64,000 bases of DNA from Antiquaquibacter oligotrophicus (GTDB lineage: Bacteria; Actinomycetota; Actinomycetes; Actinomycetales; Microbacteriaceae): the NCBI RefSeq assembly GCF_020535405.1, contig NZ_CP085036.1, forward strand, positions 248,001 through 312,000, in the 5' to 3' direction. The translations under genes were made by a program, and so were the position numbers. Positions 16,045-24,040 of this stretch are shown here, one piece after another (position 1 is the first letter of the stretch; each line of letters begins with the position of its first letter). The notes under the pieces were generated by a model. It was not told the DNA's origin and did no database searches. It saw only the letters and a list, made by a program, of their open reading frames with translations.

Positions 16045-17013
16045 TCAGATATGGCGAGCGCTTGGTAGGTCGTAACTGAGGAACGAAGCTGGCAAAGCCA
16101 CCTCCCTGGAAATCAGAATCTTCGGCCCCTTTGCGCGGCGCAGTGCAGCCTTCAGTTTCGCTGGTTGAAGGTCGACGAGATAGAGGAGCACGACACCGAA
16201 GGGCGAGAGATCGGCCGGGTGGCTGCCCATGCGTTTCGCCTTACCGAGGTTCAGGAGCTTCTCCAGGTAGCCCGGCTCCAAACTGCACGCCTCGAGAGTG
16301 GTCTTGATAGTGAGAGCAAGCCGCTTCGTGTCTTCGGGAAGCTGAGCGGCAGTGAAGTGTCGTTGAAGGGAGCCAACCACCCCAACCAGCGAAGCAGTCG
16401 CCGAATCCTGTCGTGCGAGAAGCTTATTGCCCGACGTTGCAAGCCGTTCAGCCTCCACGATAGAGACCTCTGCTGCCTCGAGGGATGCCTTTACCTGCGC
16501 AGCTACTCGCTCCTTGCCCCAGCTGACATCGTTTGTCTTGTAGGTGAGATCATGCGTTGCTATGGACCAGGCGTGCTGCAGAAATGTCTTTACCTGTACC
16601 TCAAACCTGAGTCTGTGAACGGGTGCTGGATCGAGACCGCTGGGCACCCGCAGGCGCGCATACAGTCGAATGTGGTCAAACTGAAAGTCGAACGGCTGGG
16701 AAAGTGCGACGAGAGCGGTCTCAGGCTTTCGCCCCACAACATCGAACAGTCTCGCGATCAGAGCTTCGGCGGTGTCGCACGAGTCCAACGTCGGGACTAC
16801 AACTGTGCAGGCAAAAAAGTCGTCCAGATCTCTGGGGTCAACGCGTCCGGTCTCGACCTTGAGTGCGTAGCTCTCAGGCTTCTTCACCCGTCCCTCGTAG
16901 TGCCAGGTCTTCGGTATCGACGGGCGCAAGGAGTTCTGCACGCGCTCCTCCAGCAGACGGTGCAGGTCAACTTGATCCTCATATGCTTCGCGGATCGAAG
17001 TGGGAATTTTCAC
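16045..17013 (-). CDS. RelA/SpoT-fold nucleotidyltransferase domain protein
   Basis: The 322-residue protein carries a RelA/SpoT synthetase-like domain in its first ~160 residues: GRVKKPESYALK (41-52), DLDDFFACTVVV (62-73), FDHIRLYARLRV (112-123), and the diagnostic block EVQVKT (138-143) ... HAW (147-149) ... HDLTYK (154-159). The C-terminal ~150 residues are helical and unlike the HD, TGS or ACT parts of housekeeping Rel. Related short proteins make alarmones, or pyrophosphorylate other targets such as tRNA in toxin-antitoxin systems. The ATG overlaps the stop of the upstream DUF262 gene by four bases, so the two probably work together in defence. Confidence 0.8.
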   Translation of the reverse strand: MKIPTSIREAYEDQVDLHRLLEERVQNSLRPSIPKTWHYEGRVKKPESYALKVETGRVDPRDLDDFFACTVVVPTLDSCDTAEALIARLFDVVGRKPETALVALSQPFDFQFDHIRLYARLRVPSGLDPAPVHRLRFEVQVKTFLQHAWSIATHDLTYKTNDVSWGKERVAAQVKASLEAAEVSIVEAERLATSGNKLLARQDSATASLVGVVGSLQRHFTAAQLPEDTKRLALTIKTTLEACSLEPGYLEKLLNLGKAKRMGSHPADLSPFGVVLLYLVDLQPAKLKAALRRAKGPKILISREVALPASFLSYDLPSARHI

Positions 17014-18071
17014 GATGAAAGAGCTGCCCGCATCGCACGCGTGAGGGCCTCATGTCGAGAGAGGCGCGGTCTAATGTCCGTTGTTGCACCTCTCGCGTTA
17101 TCTGCATACTGGTGAACCAGCGGGGAGAGTTGCTGTTGGCTGCTCGGTTCGGGATTGCCTGCCGCGATTTCGACTTCGAGCATGAACGTCGAATATGCGC
17201 TGACGAAGTGCTCGACGTCGGGGAGGGAATCTTGCTGAACCAACCAAACCCACAACGAATAGAGATGTGCAAAGTTGACCGCGTGGCGGGACACGATCTG
17301 ATGCTCCTCCTCCGCGACCTGCAAATAGGACGCAAGCGCATCGAAGCGAGCACTGAACTCATCAGGGTCGAAGGCTGGCTCGAGCTGCTCCGGTTCGTCG
17401 TACGTCGCGTAAAGCTCATCTAGCCAGTCCTGGTCGAATCCAATTGGCCGTCCTTCGATTAGCACAGCCATCAACTCTGAGATGAATTGCACGTCTTGCA
17501 TTCGTCTCGCTCGAGCCGTCGTCGATACCTTCAGCGATCGCCAAAGTGGTCTATCGGCCTCGTTCTCGGCAAAGGTGATGAACCACCCATCGAATCGCGA
17601 GTGCCTGATCTCTTGTGAAGAGAGCTTTCGAGAGTTCCGATTGAGGCGACCAAAAACTTCATTAACCACCGCGGGCTCGATTGAGTCGAGCATTTCGACC
17701 GTAAACTGGTAGTCCCAGAGTCGTCTCTTCAGCTCTGGCTCGTCGCTGAGATCGCGCCAGCGTTTATTCGCCAGGCGTGTGTCGCCGATGTCGTCCCGAA
17801 TTGGCAACTTGTTGCTGACGAACATCAGGATCGTCTCAAGCCGCTGCTTCCCATCCACGACGTGATATGTCGTATTGCCGCCTTCGTCAATGTCTTTGTG
17901 AAGGAAGATGGCGGGACTCGGGTAGTTGTTGAAGATTGTGTCGAGAAAGTACTGGCGATCTCGTCGCGTCCAGACGCTCTTGCGCTGGTATGAAGGCTCG
18001 AGGTCCAGCCTCCCCAGCCCATTCACATCCAAGAACCACGTGACATCCTGTGTCGTGAGGCGGCGTTGCAT
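17010..18071 (-). CDS. DUF262 (ParB/GmrSD-N-like) protein
   Basis: The protein starts QRRLTTQDVTWFLDVN and has PSYQRKSVWTRRDRQYFLDT and VVDGKQRLETI near the N-terminus. These correspond to the YQR and DGQQR motifs of DUF262, the ParB-like NTPase fold found at the N-terminus of GmrSD and other modification-dependent restriction proteins. A helical C-terminal half follows, and the DUF1524 HNH nuclease part is absent. I prefer the ATG at 18071 because GGAGAG lies seven bases before it; a GTG at 18095 would add 8 residues. It is coupled to the RelA/SpoT-fold gene by ATGA and is divergent from the Mrr-like nuclease gene. Confidence 0.82.
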   Translation of the reverse strand: MQRRLTTQDVTWFLDVNGLGRLDLEPSYQRKSVWTRRDRQYFLDTIFNNYPSPAIFLHKDIDEGGNTTYHVVDGKQRLETILMFVSNKLPIRDDIGDTRLANKRWRDLSDEPELKRRLWDYQFTVEMLDSIEPAVVNEVFGRLNRNSRKLSSQEIRHSRFDGWFITFAENEADRPLWRSLKVSTTARARRMQDVQFISELMAVLIEGRPIGFDQDWLDELYATYDEPEQLEPAFDPDEFSARFDALASYLQVAEEEHQIVSRHAVNFAHLYSLWVWLVQQDSLPDVEHFVSAYSTFMLEVEIAAGNPEPSSQQQLSPLVHQYADNARGATTDIRPRLSRHEALTRAMRAALSS

Positions 18072-18272
18072 CGGGATCTCTCCGTCCTCGGACACAATCG
18101 ATCCGGGCAGACTATTTGTTCAGTAGTCTGAGCATATTGCGAGCATGCTTCAAGACAGAACTCTGACCATGCCTGCCCCCTGCGAGCAGCACTCATCATT
18201 AACGGGCGACAGTGTGGGGTAGCCACTTCGCGGGCGAAGGTTCCTAAGAAAAAGAGAAGGCCTGGAGGACCT

Positions 18273-19262
18273 GTGTACGACTATGGGTCAGCTGTGGCGC
18301 TGTGGCAGAGAGAAGAAAACGCGGTATATAGAGCGAGCCCAACTGAATTGATGGGCAACCCTCACGACTATTTCGAGTCGAATCCATTTCTTCCGGCTGA
18401 TTATTTCGGCTTGGCAGGCGAAGAGACGGTTTCCACCGTTCACTTCTCGGACTGGCGCGAGACTGGTGCCTACAGCAATGAACGTTACAAGCTTTTCGAC
18501 GATGGAAACGTTCCCGTGACACCGCTTCAAAGGTGTCGCTACTGCGCTAGTGAGATGCGGGTCGTCTACGACGAGGAGATTGGAGAAGCATTCCAAAATG
18601 ATTACCGACGAGTGATCGTACGCGGGTGCCAGTGCGGTTGGTGGAATGCACAGGATATTTTTCACACCGTGGAGGGCCGGCCCGAGAATGCGGCGTTCGC
18701 GAATGACTATGACTGGCAATCGGTGATGTCACAAGGTCGCCTGAAGAGGTTCGAGGTAGGTGACGTCGACGTCCCCCTGGTCGTCCTGCGTCAAGAACTC
18801 GCCCGTGACCGAGCGGATCTGAGGAACATCGATCCGCACGTCCTCGAGCGACTTGTTCGGGATGTGCTGCGAGACCATCTCGATTGCGATGTAGTCCATG
18901 TCGGTAGATCCGGGGACGGTGGGATCGACCTTCTCATCGTCGACGCCGATCGACCTCGTGCAGTTCAAGTGAAACGGCGCAGCAGAAACCGAGCCGAATC
19001 CGTCTCCCAGATCCGCGAGTTTCTCGGTGCGCTCCTATTGGGGGGCCACATGAAGGGGATTTTCGTCACAACTGCGCCAGCCTTTAGTCGAGATTCGATA
19101 CGTGCGGCCGACGCCGCCCGCCGGCTAGCACTTGTGAGCGAAATCGAACTAGTCGACGGTGGAGCCTTACAAGAAATCATCAGGGCGAGTACGACGCTTT
19201 CTGAACCATGGGAGCGCGTAGCACCCACCCTCGCCTCACCGCGTCCCCCGTCCTACGGTTGA
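18273..19262 (+). CDS. Restriction endonuclease: zinc ribbon plus Mrr-like PD-(D/E)xK domain
   Basis: The 329-residue protein has a central zinc-ribbon-like region (C88/C91 and C119/C121) and a C-terminal Mrr-type nuclease: the helix LERLVRDVLRDHL (~191-203), GRSGDGGIDLLI (211-222) with catalytic Asp in DGGID, and AVQVKRR (230-236) giving the QxK motif. Mrr-type enzymes cut methylated or foreign DNA. GGAGG six bases before the GTG at 18273 supports the start. It is divergent from the DUF262/RelA-like pair, with ~200 bp shared between the two starts, so co-regulation is possible. Confidence 0.85.
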   Translation: MYDYGSAVALWQREENAVYRASPTELMGNPHDYFESNPFLPADYFGLAGEETVSTVHFSDWRETGAYSNERYKLFDDGNVPVTPLQRCRYCASEMRVVYDEEIGEAFQNDYRRVIVRGCQCGWWNAQDIFHTVEGRPENAAFANDYDWQSVMSQGRLKRFEVGDVDVPLVVLRQELARDRADLRNIDPHVLERLVRDVLRDHLDCDVVHVGRSGDGGIDLLIVDADRPRAVQVKRRSRNRAESVSQIREFLGALLLGGHMKGIFVTTAPAFSRDSIRAADAARRLALVSEIELVDGGALQEIIRASTTLSEPWERVAPTLASPRPPSYG

Positions 19263-19323
19263 GGGCACCCGACCTGTGGATGATTGGTCGCATGCAACGA
19301 TCCCACGGTGCACGATGCAGCTC

Positions 19324-19494
19324 ATGACTGAATTGAAACACTTCGATCGCGAGCTGTCAGATGACGATCCCTACCTCCTCGCCGCTGTGCTTCGCCTCCA
19401 GATGCTCCGCACCACCGAAGCGGACATCCCAGATCTCGATGAATACCGCCTGCGTCGTCAGCAGGCGCGACCACTTCCGCCCGACGCTTCCTGA
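19324..19494 (+). CDS. Small acidic protein of unknown function
   Basis: An open frame of 56 residues (ATG at 19324; ATG at 19315 is an alternative) with a credible composition: a charged N-terminus, a helix PYLLAAVLRLQMLRTTEAD and the tail LDEYRLRRQQARPLPPDAS. No domain is recognised and no strong ribosome site is visible. Size and position behind the Mrr-like nuclease, near a DUF3846 gene, would fit a small mobile-element protein. Confidence 0.4.
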   Translation: MTELKHFDRELSDDDPYLLAAVLRLQMLRTTEADIPDLDEYRLRRQQARPLPPDAS

Positions 19495-19582
19495 GTTGAA
19501 GAAGAACGGCAGCTGCGCCCCAGAGAGATCGCGAGGACCTCATCTCAAGCGCCAGCTACCGCCCGCGGTCGCGTTGCGACCG

Positions 19583-20141
19583 CTACGCGCCTCCACCGTT
19601 TGCACCTGGGGAATCGGAAGCTCGAATCAATTCGACCTCCTCGACACCAGGAGCGAGCCGCGCGAGCTCTGCCCACGCACAGGCATCGAACACGAACCAC
19701 CTCGGATCCCCCTCGGTGACGGGGAACACGACATCGAGCCCACGGAGCAACGCCCCCGGTCGTGAGGTCCATCTCGAGCCGCGCCCGGATGCGCCACTCC
19801 CCCGGGCCCACCAGCGTCGCGACGGTGTCCGGGCCCAGGTCCCGGCCGAGCTCGTCGTCGACGCGGGCGCCAACGACAACGACGTCCCCGACGAGGATCG
19901 CCTTGCCGCGAGCGACCGGGTCATGGTGCCACCACAGAAACGTCGCCCGAGTGTTGACGGGCAGTCTGCGGACCAGTCCCTCCTCGTTGACGTACATCGT
20001 GACGCCGAAGGCAGGCACATCGACTGCCTCGATCCACCCGAGCACCGCTGTCTGAAAGTCCGCCAACCCTTCTAGCTGAACCATTCCCACTGCAGCCGTG
20101 CTGTCCCAGGAAATAAGCACCCCTCTGATCCCTTGTTCCAT
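19583..20141 (-). pseudogene. DUF3846-like gene with a one-base frameshift
   Basis: From the ATG at 20141 the minus strand reads LADFQTAVLGWIEAVDVPAF, MYVNEEGLVRRLPVN, ATFLWWHHDP and AILVGDVVVVG, the pattern of DUF3846, a domain common on actinobacterial plasmids and integrated elements. After the MDLTTGG stretch (near 19755-19770) the frame degenerates, while the neighbouring frame continues sensibly (ALLRGLDVVFPVTEGDPRWF, then DACAWAEL) to a stop at 19583. Removing one G from the run of five Gs restores a single ~185-residue protein. This is a frameshift mutation, an assembly error or, less likely, programmed slippage. The upstream region carries the shared leader. Confidence 0.7.
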
Positions 20142-20215
20142 CTCTTCTCTCCTTGACACCAGCGGCCGGCGAACCGGGCTGGTTCCCCATGAAGACCGCA
20201 GGGCATCAAGGAGTG
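20142..20215 (-). promoter_or_regulatory. Conserved leader element, copy 2
   Basis: On the minus strand GAACC-AGCCC-GGTTC (20185-20171) is followed by GCCGGCCGCT and the ribosome site AAGGAGAG before the DUF3846 start. Upstream, TGCCCTGCG is shared with copy 3. Confidence 0.6.
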
Positions 20216-20445
20216 GAGAAGACGGAGGCGAGGAGGTAGCGGCGACGAGTCGAGGCTGACCGAGGCGCGAGCGAAGCGTGCTGGGTTTTCCTCGTGGAAA
20301 CCCAGCACCGATTGTGAAGGGTCGGGAAGGGTTGTCAATCCACCGGTCGCGGCCGCGGCGGCGATTCCACGGCCACTTGGTGCGGTTGCCGCGTTTCCCC
20401 AAACATGAAAGTCTGTCTTCATCGAAGACTGCTCAATACCGCCGA
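20216..20445. other. Intergenic region with a perfect hairpin
   Basis: This stretch separates the divergent DUF3846 and dioxygenase genes. TGCTGGGTTT (20279-20288) and AAACCCAGCA (20298-20307) form a perfect 10-bp stem with a 9-nt loop, either a terminator/attenuator or a protein site. The sequence is otherwise purine-rich without a supported gene. Promoters for both flanking units must lie here. Confidence 0.5.
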
Positions 20446-21195
20446 ATGGACACCGTGATCGAACTAGCCACACTTGAGGAACGATTCTCTGGCGAGTACG
20501 CGAGCTTCACGGAAGCGTCTTGGCAGATTCAGCTGAGGTCCGTTCTCTTGAGAGAGGGACTGGTCTTCGCGCGAGGTGCAACGGCGAGCGACTTGATCGA
20601 AGGCCTGGAAGGGCTCGGCACAGTCTTCTTGCATCCTGACGCATCTGCCAGCGGGATAACCGAGATAAAACCGAACGGCGACGAGCGCGGTGGGTTCTCG
20701 AGAGCGGGACTGAAACTCCACACAGACCGGGCACTTATACAGATTCCGCCTGCCTTCCTCGGACTGATTCTTGACGAGGCCGCGGACTCGGGGGGCGAAG
20801 CGCTCTTCCTCGACTCGGCCGAGTTGGTGGCCCGTCTAATTGAGGTCGGGGTCTCATCAGAAGACCTTTTGTCTGTCCGGCTCGTCAGTGGCGTACACGG
20901 TGCCGAGGCGTTGCCGTTTCTTCGTCGGATAGATAACGTCGGATGGCAGTGTCGCTATCGGGACGATCACGTCGGGCACCCATCCGGACCGCCTAGCGTG
21001 CTGGCTCAAATAGATCAGGCGTTCGGGGAGCTCGTGAAGGCTGTGGAACTCGTGCCCGGAGAGTCCTACGTCTTGAACAATCATCGCTGGCTTCACGGTC
21101 GTCGCGATTTTCAGGGCGCGCGACGAGCTAGCCGACTCCTCTTCAACGCCGTTAGCGAGAGCTTCAGCGCGTTCCAGCTGAGGGATCTGAGTTGA
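20446..21195 (+). CDS. Fe(II)/2-oxoglutarate-dependent dioxygenase, TauD-like
   Basis: The 249-residue protein has the metal-binding triad of TauD/TfdA-type oxygenases: H92 and D94 in LKLHTDRA and the distal H217 in NNHRWLHGR, followed by arginines (227/230) in RASRLLF that would bind 2-oxoglutarate. The double-stranded beta-helix core (AFLGLILDEA, GEALFLDSAEL, VELVPGESYVLNN) is visible. The reaction would be hydroxylation of an unknown substrate. The stop overlaps the next start (TTGA), making it the first gene of a coupled four-gene unit with a membrane helical-repeat protein, a PP2C-like phosphatase and a NUDIX enzyme. ATG 20446 is the only start consistent with the fold. Confidence 0.8.
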   Translation: MDTVIELATLEERFSGEYASFTEASWQIQLRSVLLREGLVFARGATASDLIEGLEGLGTVFLHPDASASGITEIKPNGDERGGFSRAGLKLHTDRALIQIPPAFLGLILDEAADSGGEALFLDSAELVARLIEVGVSSEDLLSVRLVSGVHGAEALPFLRRIDNVGWQCRYRDDHVGHPSGPPSVLAQIDQAFGELVKAVELVPGESYVLNNHRWLHGRRDFQGARRASRLLFNAVSESFSAFQLRDLS

Positions 21196-22148
21196 CTGCA
21201 CTGCCGGATCCAAGCGCACCGCAGTTTCTTGAGAAGATGCGTGAATTTGACGCATCGCTCACGAAACCCGAGAAGCACTATCGGAAGCTGCTGAAGACAA
21301 AGCCTCGCCTCCCACATGCGGAGCGCTTTGCAGCGCTATATGGCCTTCTTCACAGATTGCGACGAGAAGCACGATTTCCGGAGTTCGCAGAGCTTGTTCG
21401 GAAGTACGAAACGGAGTTCTCGAGCGAGCCCCTCTTCGATACGTTTCGAGTCACGAAGGCTAAGTGGACTGCCGACGACGCTCGGTCGCTGAAGGAAGCA
21501 TTAGAGCCTGCAATGCGCGCACTAAAAGCATTCCCGGACGAACCTGGCGTACTCCATTCGTACGCCGAACTCGTCGCAACGTTGGCCGAGATGGACTCCG
21601 GCACCTCCGCCGCCGAACTTGAGCGTGCGCTCAAGAGCGTCAACAGAGCGATCTCACTCTCAAGCAGAAAGAATGCGAACCATTTCAGTACAAGAGCCCG
21701 GATCATGCTATTGAAGGGGGACTATCGATCCGCCAGAGCCGATGTCGCGACGGCCATTTCGCTCGAAGACTCCTCTGGCGCGGACTTTCTCAGACGGATC
21801 ACTCGATACGAGGGCATTCGTTCGATGATCGCGATCAGGAGGTCCTACGACGAATTCGCCTCCAAACAGAATCGTCTGTTGGCCGAGCTGAACAGCTTCA
21901 GGCGCGAACAGCTTCAATTATTGGGCCTGCTCGCCGCGATCATTGCCTTGCTTGTAGGCGGCATCACACTTTCTACTCGCCTCGACCCTGACGACGCGTC
22001 GCGACTAGTCCTCTTGAGCGCCGGCGCAGTTGCGATAGTGTTTGCCGGGCTGTCTAGCCTGCTAGCTCATGCTTCTTGGGCACGCGTCACATTGTCTATG
22101 GGCGTCGGAGCGGGCCTCATTGCGACCGCATTATGGGTTTTGCCATGA
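21192..22148 (+). CDS. TPR-like helical protein with three C-terminal membrane segments
   Basis: The 318-residue product is helical: residues ~25-235 look like TPR-type helical pairs (FPEFAELVRKYETEF, ELERALKSVNRAISLSSRK, RARIMLLKGDYRSARADVAT), which bind proteins. Three hydrophobic segments follow at ~242-262, 271-293 and 298-317. A TTG start at 21192 overlaps the dioxygenase stop; ATG at 21237 is an alternative. The stop overlaps the phosphatase ATG. The protein could anchor or sense for the oxygenase/phosphatase pair at the membrane, but this is only inferred from gene order. Confidence 0.7.
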   Translation: MTALPDPSAPQFLEKMREFDASLTKPEKHYRKLLKTKPRLPHAERFAALYGLLHRLRREARFPEFAELVRKYETEFSSEPLFDTFRVTKAKWTADDARSLKEALEPAMRALKAFPDEPGVLHSYAELVATLAEMDSGTSAAELERALKSVNRAISLSSRKNANHFSTRARIMLLKGDYRSARADVATAISLEDSSGADFLRRITRYEGIRSMIAIRRSYDEFASKQNRLLAELNSFRREQLQLLGLLAAIIALLVGGITLSTRLDPDDASRLVLLSAGAVAIVFAGLSSLLAHASWARVTLSMGVGAGLIATALWVLP

Positions 22149-22966
22149 AAGGGTCAACATTGCTCAACGTCTCAGACTCCATCTCGGACGCGGGCGGCGC
22201 CGGAAGCAACGAGGACATCGTGGGTTGGTCCGACAACCGGTGCTGGGTCATCGACGGGGCAACCCCGGTTACACCGAACGTAATCGACCGACGAAGCGAT
22301 GCTCGATGGCTAGTGGAGTTTGTGGATGCGAGCCTTCGCAACCGAAAAGATGAGGTGGATCCCGCCCTCGAGATCGGAGCCATAGCACGCGCTGTCGATC
22401 ATCGGCTTACCGAGCTAGGGTTCCCGACCTCGTCGCTCCCTCCGGCGTGCTCCCTCGCGTTAGTGACCGTATCGCGCGCTCGGTTGTCGGTCGCCCTCGT
22501 GGGCGACGTGCTCGTCTATCTGCCAGAGAGGGATGTATTACTTAAGGACTCCCGTTTCGGCGCACGGGAACGCGCGGCGAAGAACGTTAGTCTCCAGGAC
22601 GGTCTTGAGTCGAAGGATGTCAGGGAGAGCATTGCTAGCCGACGGCGAACGTACATCGACGGGCCGGGCGACATGTTCGTATTGTCCAGGAACCCTCGCG
22701 TAGCCGACGGGGTAAAAGTCTCAACCTTCGCGCTCAACTCCCGAGAGAAGATTCTCGTCATGTCAGATGGCTTCGCTCGCCTCGTCGACACTTACAGCGT
22801 TTTCTCGACGTTCCTGCAACTCTTTTCTTATGTCGAGGAGCGCGGTACGCAGGATGCGCTTGCTCTTCTTCGTGAACATGAAGCCCGAAACCCGAGGGGC
22901 ACGTCTAGCAACTTCAAGAAGGCTGACGACGCATCCGCGCTTGTAGCGATTGCCGCGTCTCAGTAA
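22145..22966 (+). CDS. PP2C-like Ser/Thr protein phosphatase
   Basis: The 273-residue protein has metal-site motifs of PP2C-type phosphatases: NED (22-24), VIDGATP (35-41), the ALVGD block (117-121), MSDGF (206-210), and KKADDASAL (258-266). Sequence between them is divergent, so it belongs to the remote 'protein phosphatase 2C domain' group of accessory loci rather than to housekeeping PstP. It is joined by ATGA to the membrane helical protein, and the NUDIX gene starts 19 bp after the stop. The substrate may be a partner protein or a small phosphate ester. Confidence 0.78.
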   Translation: MKGSTLLNVSDSISDAGGAGSNEDIVGWSDNRCWVIDGATPVTPNVIDRRSDARWLVEFVDASLRNRKDEVDPALEIGAIARAVDHRLTELGFPTSSLPPACSLALVTVSRARLSVALVGDVLVYLPERDVLLKDSRFGARERAAKNVSLQDGLESKDVRESIASRRRTYIDGPGDMFVLSRNPRVADGVKVSTFALNSREKILVMSDGFARLVDTYSVFSTFLQLFSYVEERGTQDALALLREHEARNPRGTSSNFKKADDASALVAIAASQ

Positions 22967-22985
22967 TGAGTTATAATCAGGAAAG

Positions 22986-23447
22986 ATGGATATGACTGGA
23001 TCATCGCAGACTCCCTACCTGGTCGAACTGAACCCCGGCTACTTCGAGTATCAGTTGCCCATTTCCGTGAAGGCCGTCATTCTTTGGCGTGATCGCATCC
23101 CGCTACTGAAGAACGAGCGGGATGAGTGGGAACTCCCTGGCGGCAAACTAGAAGTCGACGAGTCTCCAGAAACTACCCTGGCCCGCGAGGTACGCGAGGA
23201 GTTGGGCTGGGATGCCGAAGTCGGAGAGCCACTGCATTCCTGGGTTTACAAGATTCGTCCGAACCGCCACGTGTTTGTCCTTGCGTTCCGGGCAACGTAT
23301 TCCGGCACGAAAGAACCCGCCTACAGTCACGAACACAAGGAACTATCGCTGGTCCGCCTCGATGAGGTCGACGCTCTTAACATGCCGCAGGACTACAAGA
23401 CCGCAATCGCTCTCGCTACAGCACCTCGCTCGCGACCGGCGCATTGA
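22986..23447 (+). CDS. NUDIX hydrolase
   Basis: The 153-residue enzyme has a complete Nudix box: G53x5E59x7R67E-VREELGW, with ELPGGKLEVDES before it. NUDIX proteins hydrolyse nucleoside diphosphates linked to another group. AGGAAAG before the ATG is the ribosome site. It is the last gene of the oxygenase - membrane protein - phosphatase - NUDIX unit, which suggests processing of a nucleotide or a nucleotide-sugar, but no substrate can be assigned. Confidence 0.88.
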   Translation: MDMTGSSQTPYLVELNPGYFEYQLPISVKAVILWRDRIPLLKNERDEWELPGGKLEVDESPETTLAREVREELGWDAEVGEPLHSWVYKIRPNRHVFVLAFRATYSGTKEPAYSHEHKELSLVRLDEVDALNMPQDYKTAIALATAPRSRPAH

Positions 23448-23519
23448 CCCCTCCCCCAGATCGCGCTTAACTCATCTCGCAGTGCCTTGAGATCTTCTCC
23501 GGTCTCGACACCCTGCACC

Positions 23520-23601
23520 TCCTCGCTGCCCTGCGACTCCAAGAGGGGAACCCATCCAGGGTTCGCCGGTCGCAATCCACCGAGGAGAGGAGCTCATCCC
23601 G
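23520..23601 (+). promoter_or_regulatory. Conserved leader element, copy 3
   Basis: GAACCC-ATCCA-GGGTTC (23548-23564) followed by GCCGGTCGC and GAGGAGAGG just before the ATG at 23602. The stem is one pair longer than in the other copies, with both sides changed together. Confidence 0.65.
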
Positions 23602-23979
23602 ATGAGCGACGCCACCCCGAGCTTCAGATCGTTAGATCCCGGAGCTCAAGTCCGCCCGCTGTCGGTTCGCATGACCGACGACGTCCGCGCCCAGCTGGAC
23701 ATCATGGCCCGGCTGAACAACCGATCCGTCACGGAGGAAGTCCGTGAGGCCATCGAGGCCTGGATCGTACGCAGCAAGACCGACCCCAAGGTCCTGCAGC
23801 GTGCCGCCACCGTCAAGGCCGAGATCGAACGCGACGCCGCCACCAAGCGTGGAGCCATCGCCGCCATCTTCGACCAGACGGACACCAAGCCGGCCGCGTC
23901 GGCGCCGAAGGGAGCAGCTGCGAAAGCGGCCGCACCCGCATCGGCCCGCGCGCCGATAGACGACAAGGCGGGTGAATAA
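23602..23979 (+). CDS. Ribbon-helix-helix domain protein
   Basis: The 125-residue product begins with a ribbon-helix-helix DNA-binding segment (RPLSVRMTDDVRAQLDIMAR, then NNRSVTEEVREAIEAWIV, res ~19-57): one strand and two helices, as in MetJ/Arc-type repressors. A charged helix (DPKVLQRAATVKAEIERDA) and an Ala/Pro/Lys-rich tail follow. Such proteins are common on actinobacterial plasmids and elements as antitoxins or copy-control repressors. No toxin gene is adjacent. A truncated paralogue lies at 3717-4085. It has the shared leader in front and its own terminator behind. Confidence 0.78.
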   Translation: MSDATPSFRSLDPGAQVRPLSVRMTDDVRAQLDIMARLNNRSVTEEVREAIEAWIVRSKTDPKVLQRAATVKAEIERDAATKRGAIAAIFDQTDTKPAASAPKGAAAKAAAPASARAPIDDKAGE

Positions 23980-23983
23980 CAAC

Positions 23984-24033
23984 CCGGCTTCCCTCCCGCC
24001 TCGTGGCGGTCGAGGGAGGCCGGGTCTTTCAAT
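23984..24033 (+). terminator. Terminator of the ribbon-helix-helix gene
   Basis: CCCGGCTTCCCTC and GAGGGAGGCCGGG form a long, slightly imperfect GC-rich stem around an inner CCGCCTCGTGGCGG hairpin and are followed by TCTTTCAATT. It lies directly after the stop. Confidence 0.7.
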
Positions 24034-24040
24034 TGGCGAG

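Noticed and set aside
16165..17115. A 316-codon plus-strand frame opposite the RelA/SpoT-fold gene
   Set aside because: It is the reverse shadow of a gene with clear domain motifs and has no start signal.
19276..20402. Treating 19545-20402 as one intact protein
   Set aside because: The part upstream of 20141 is non-coding leader, and the C-terminal part after the G run is out of frame relative to the family.
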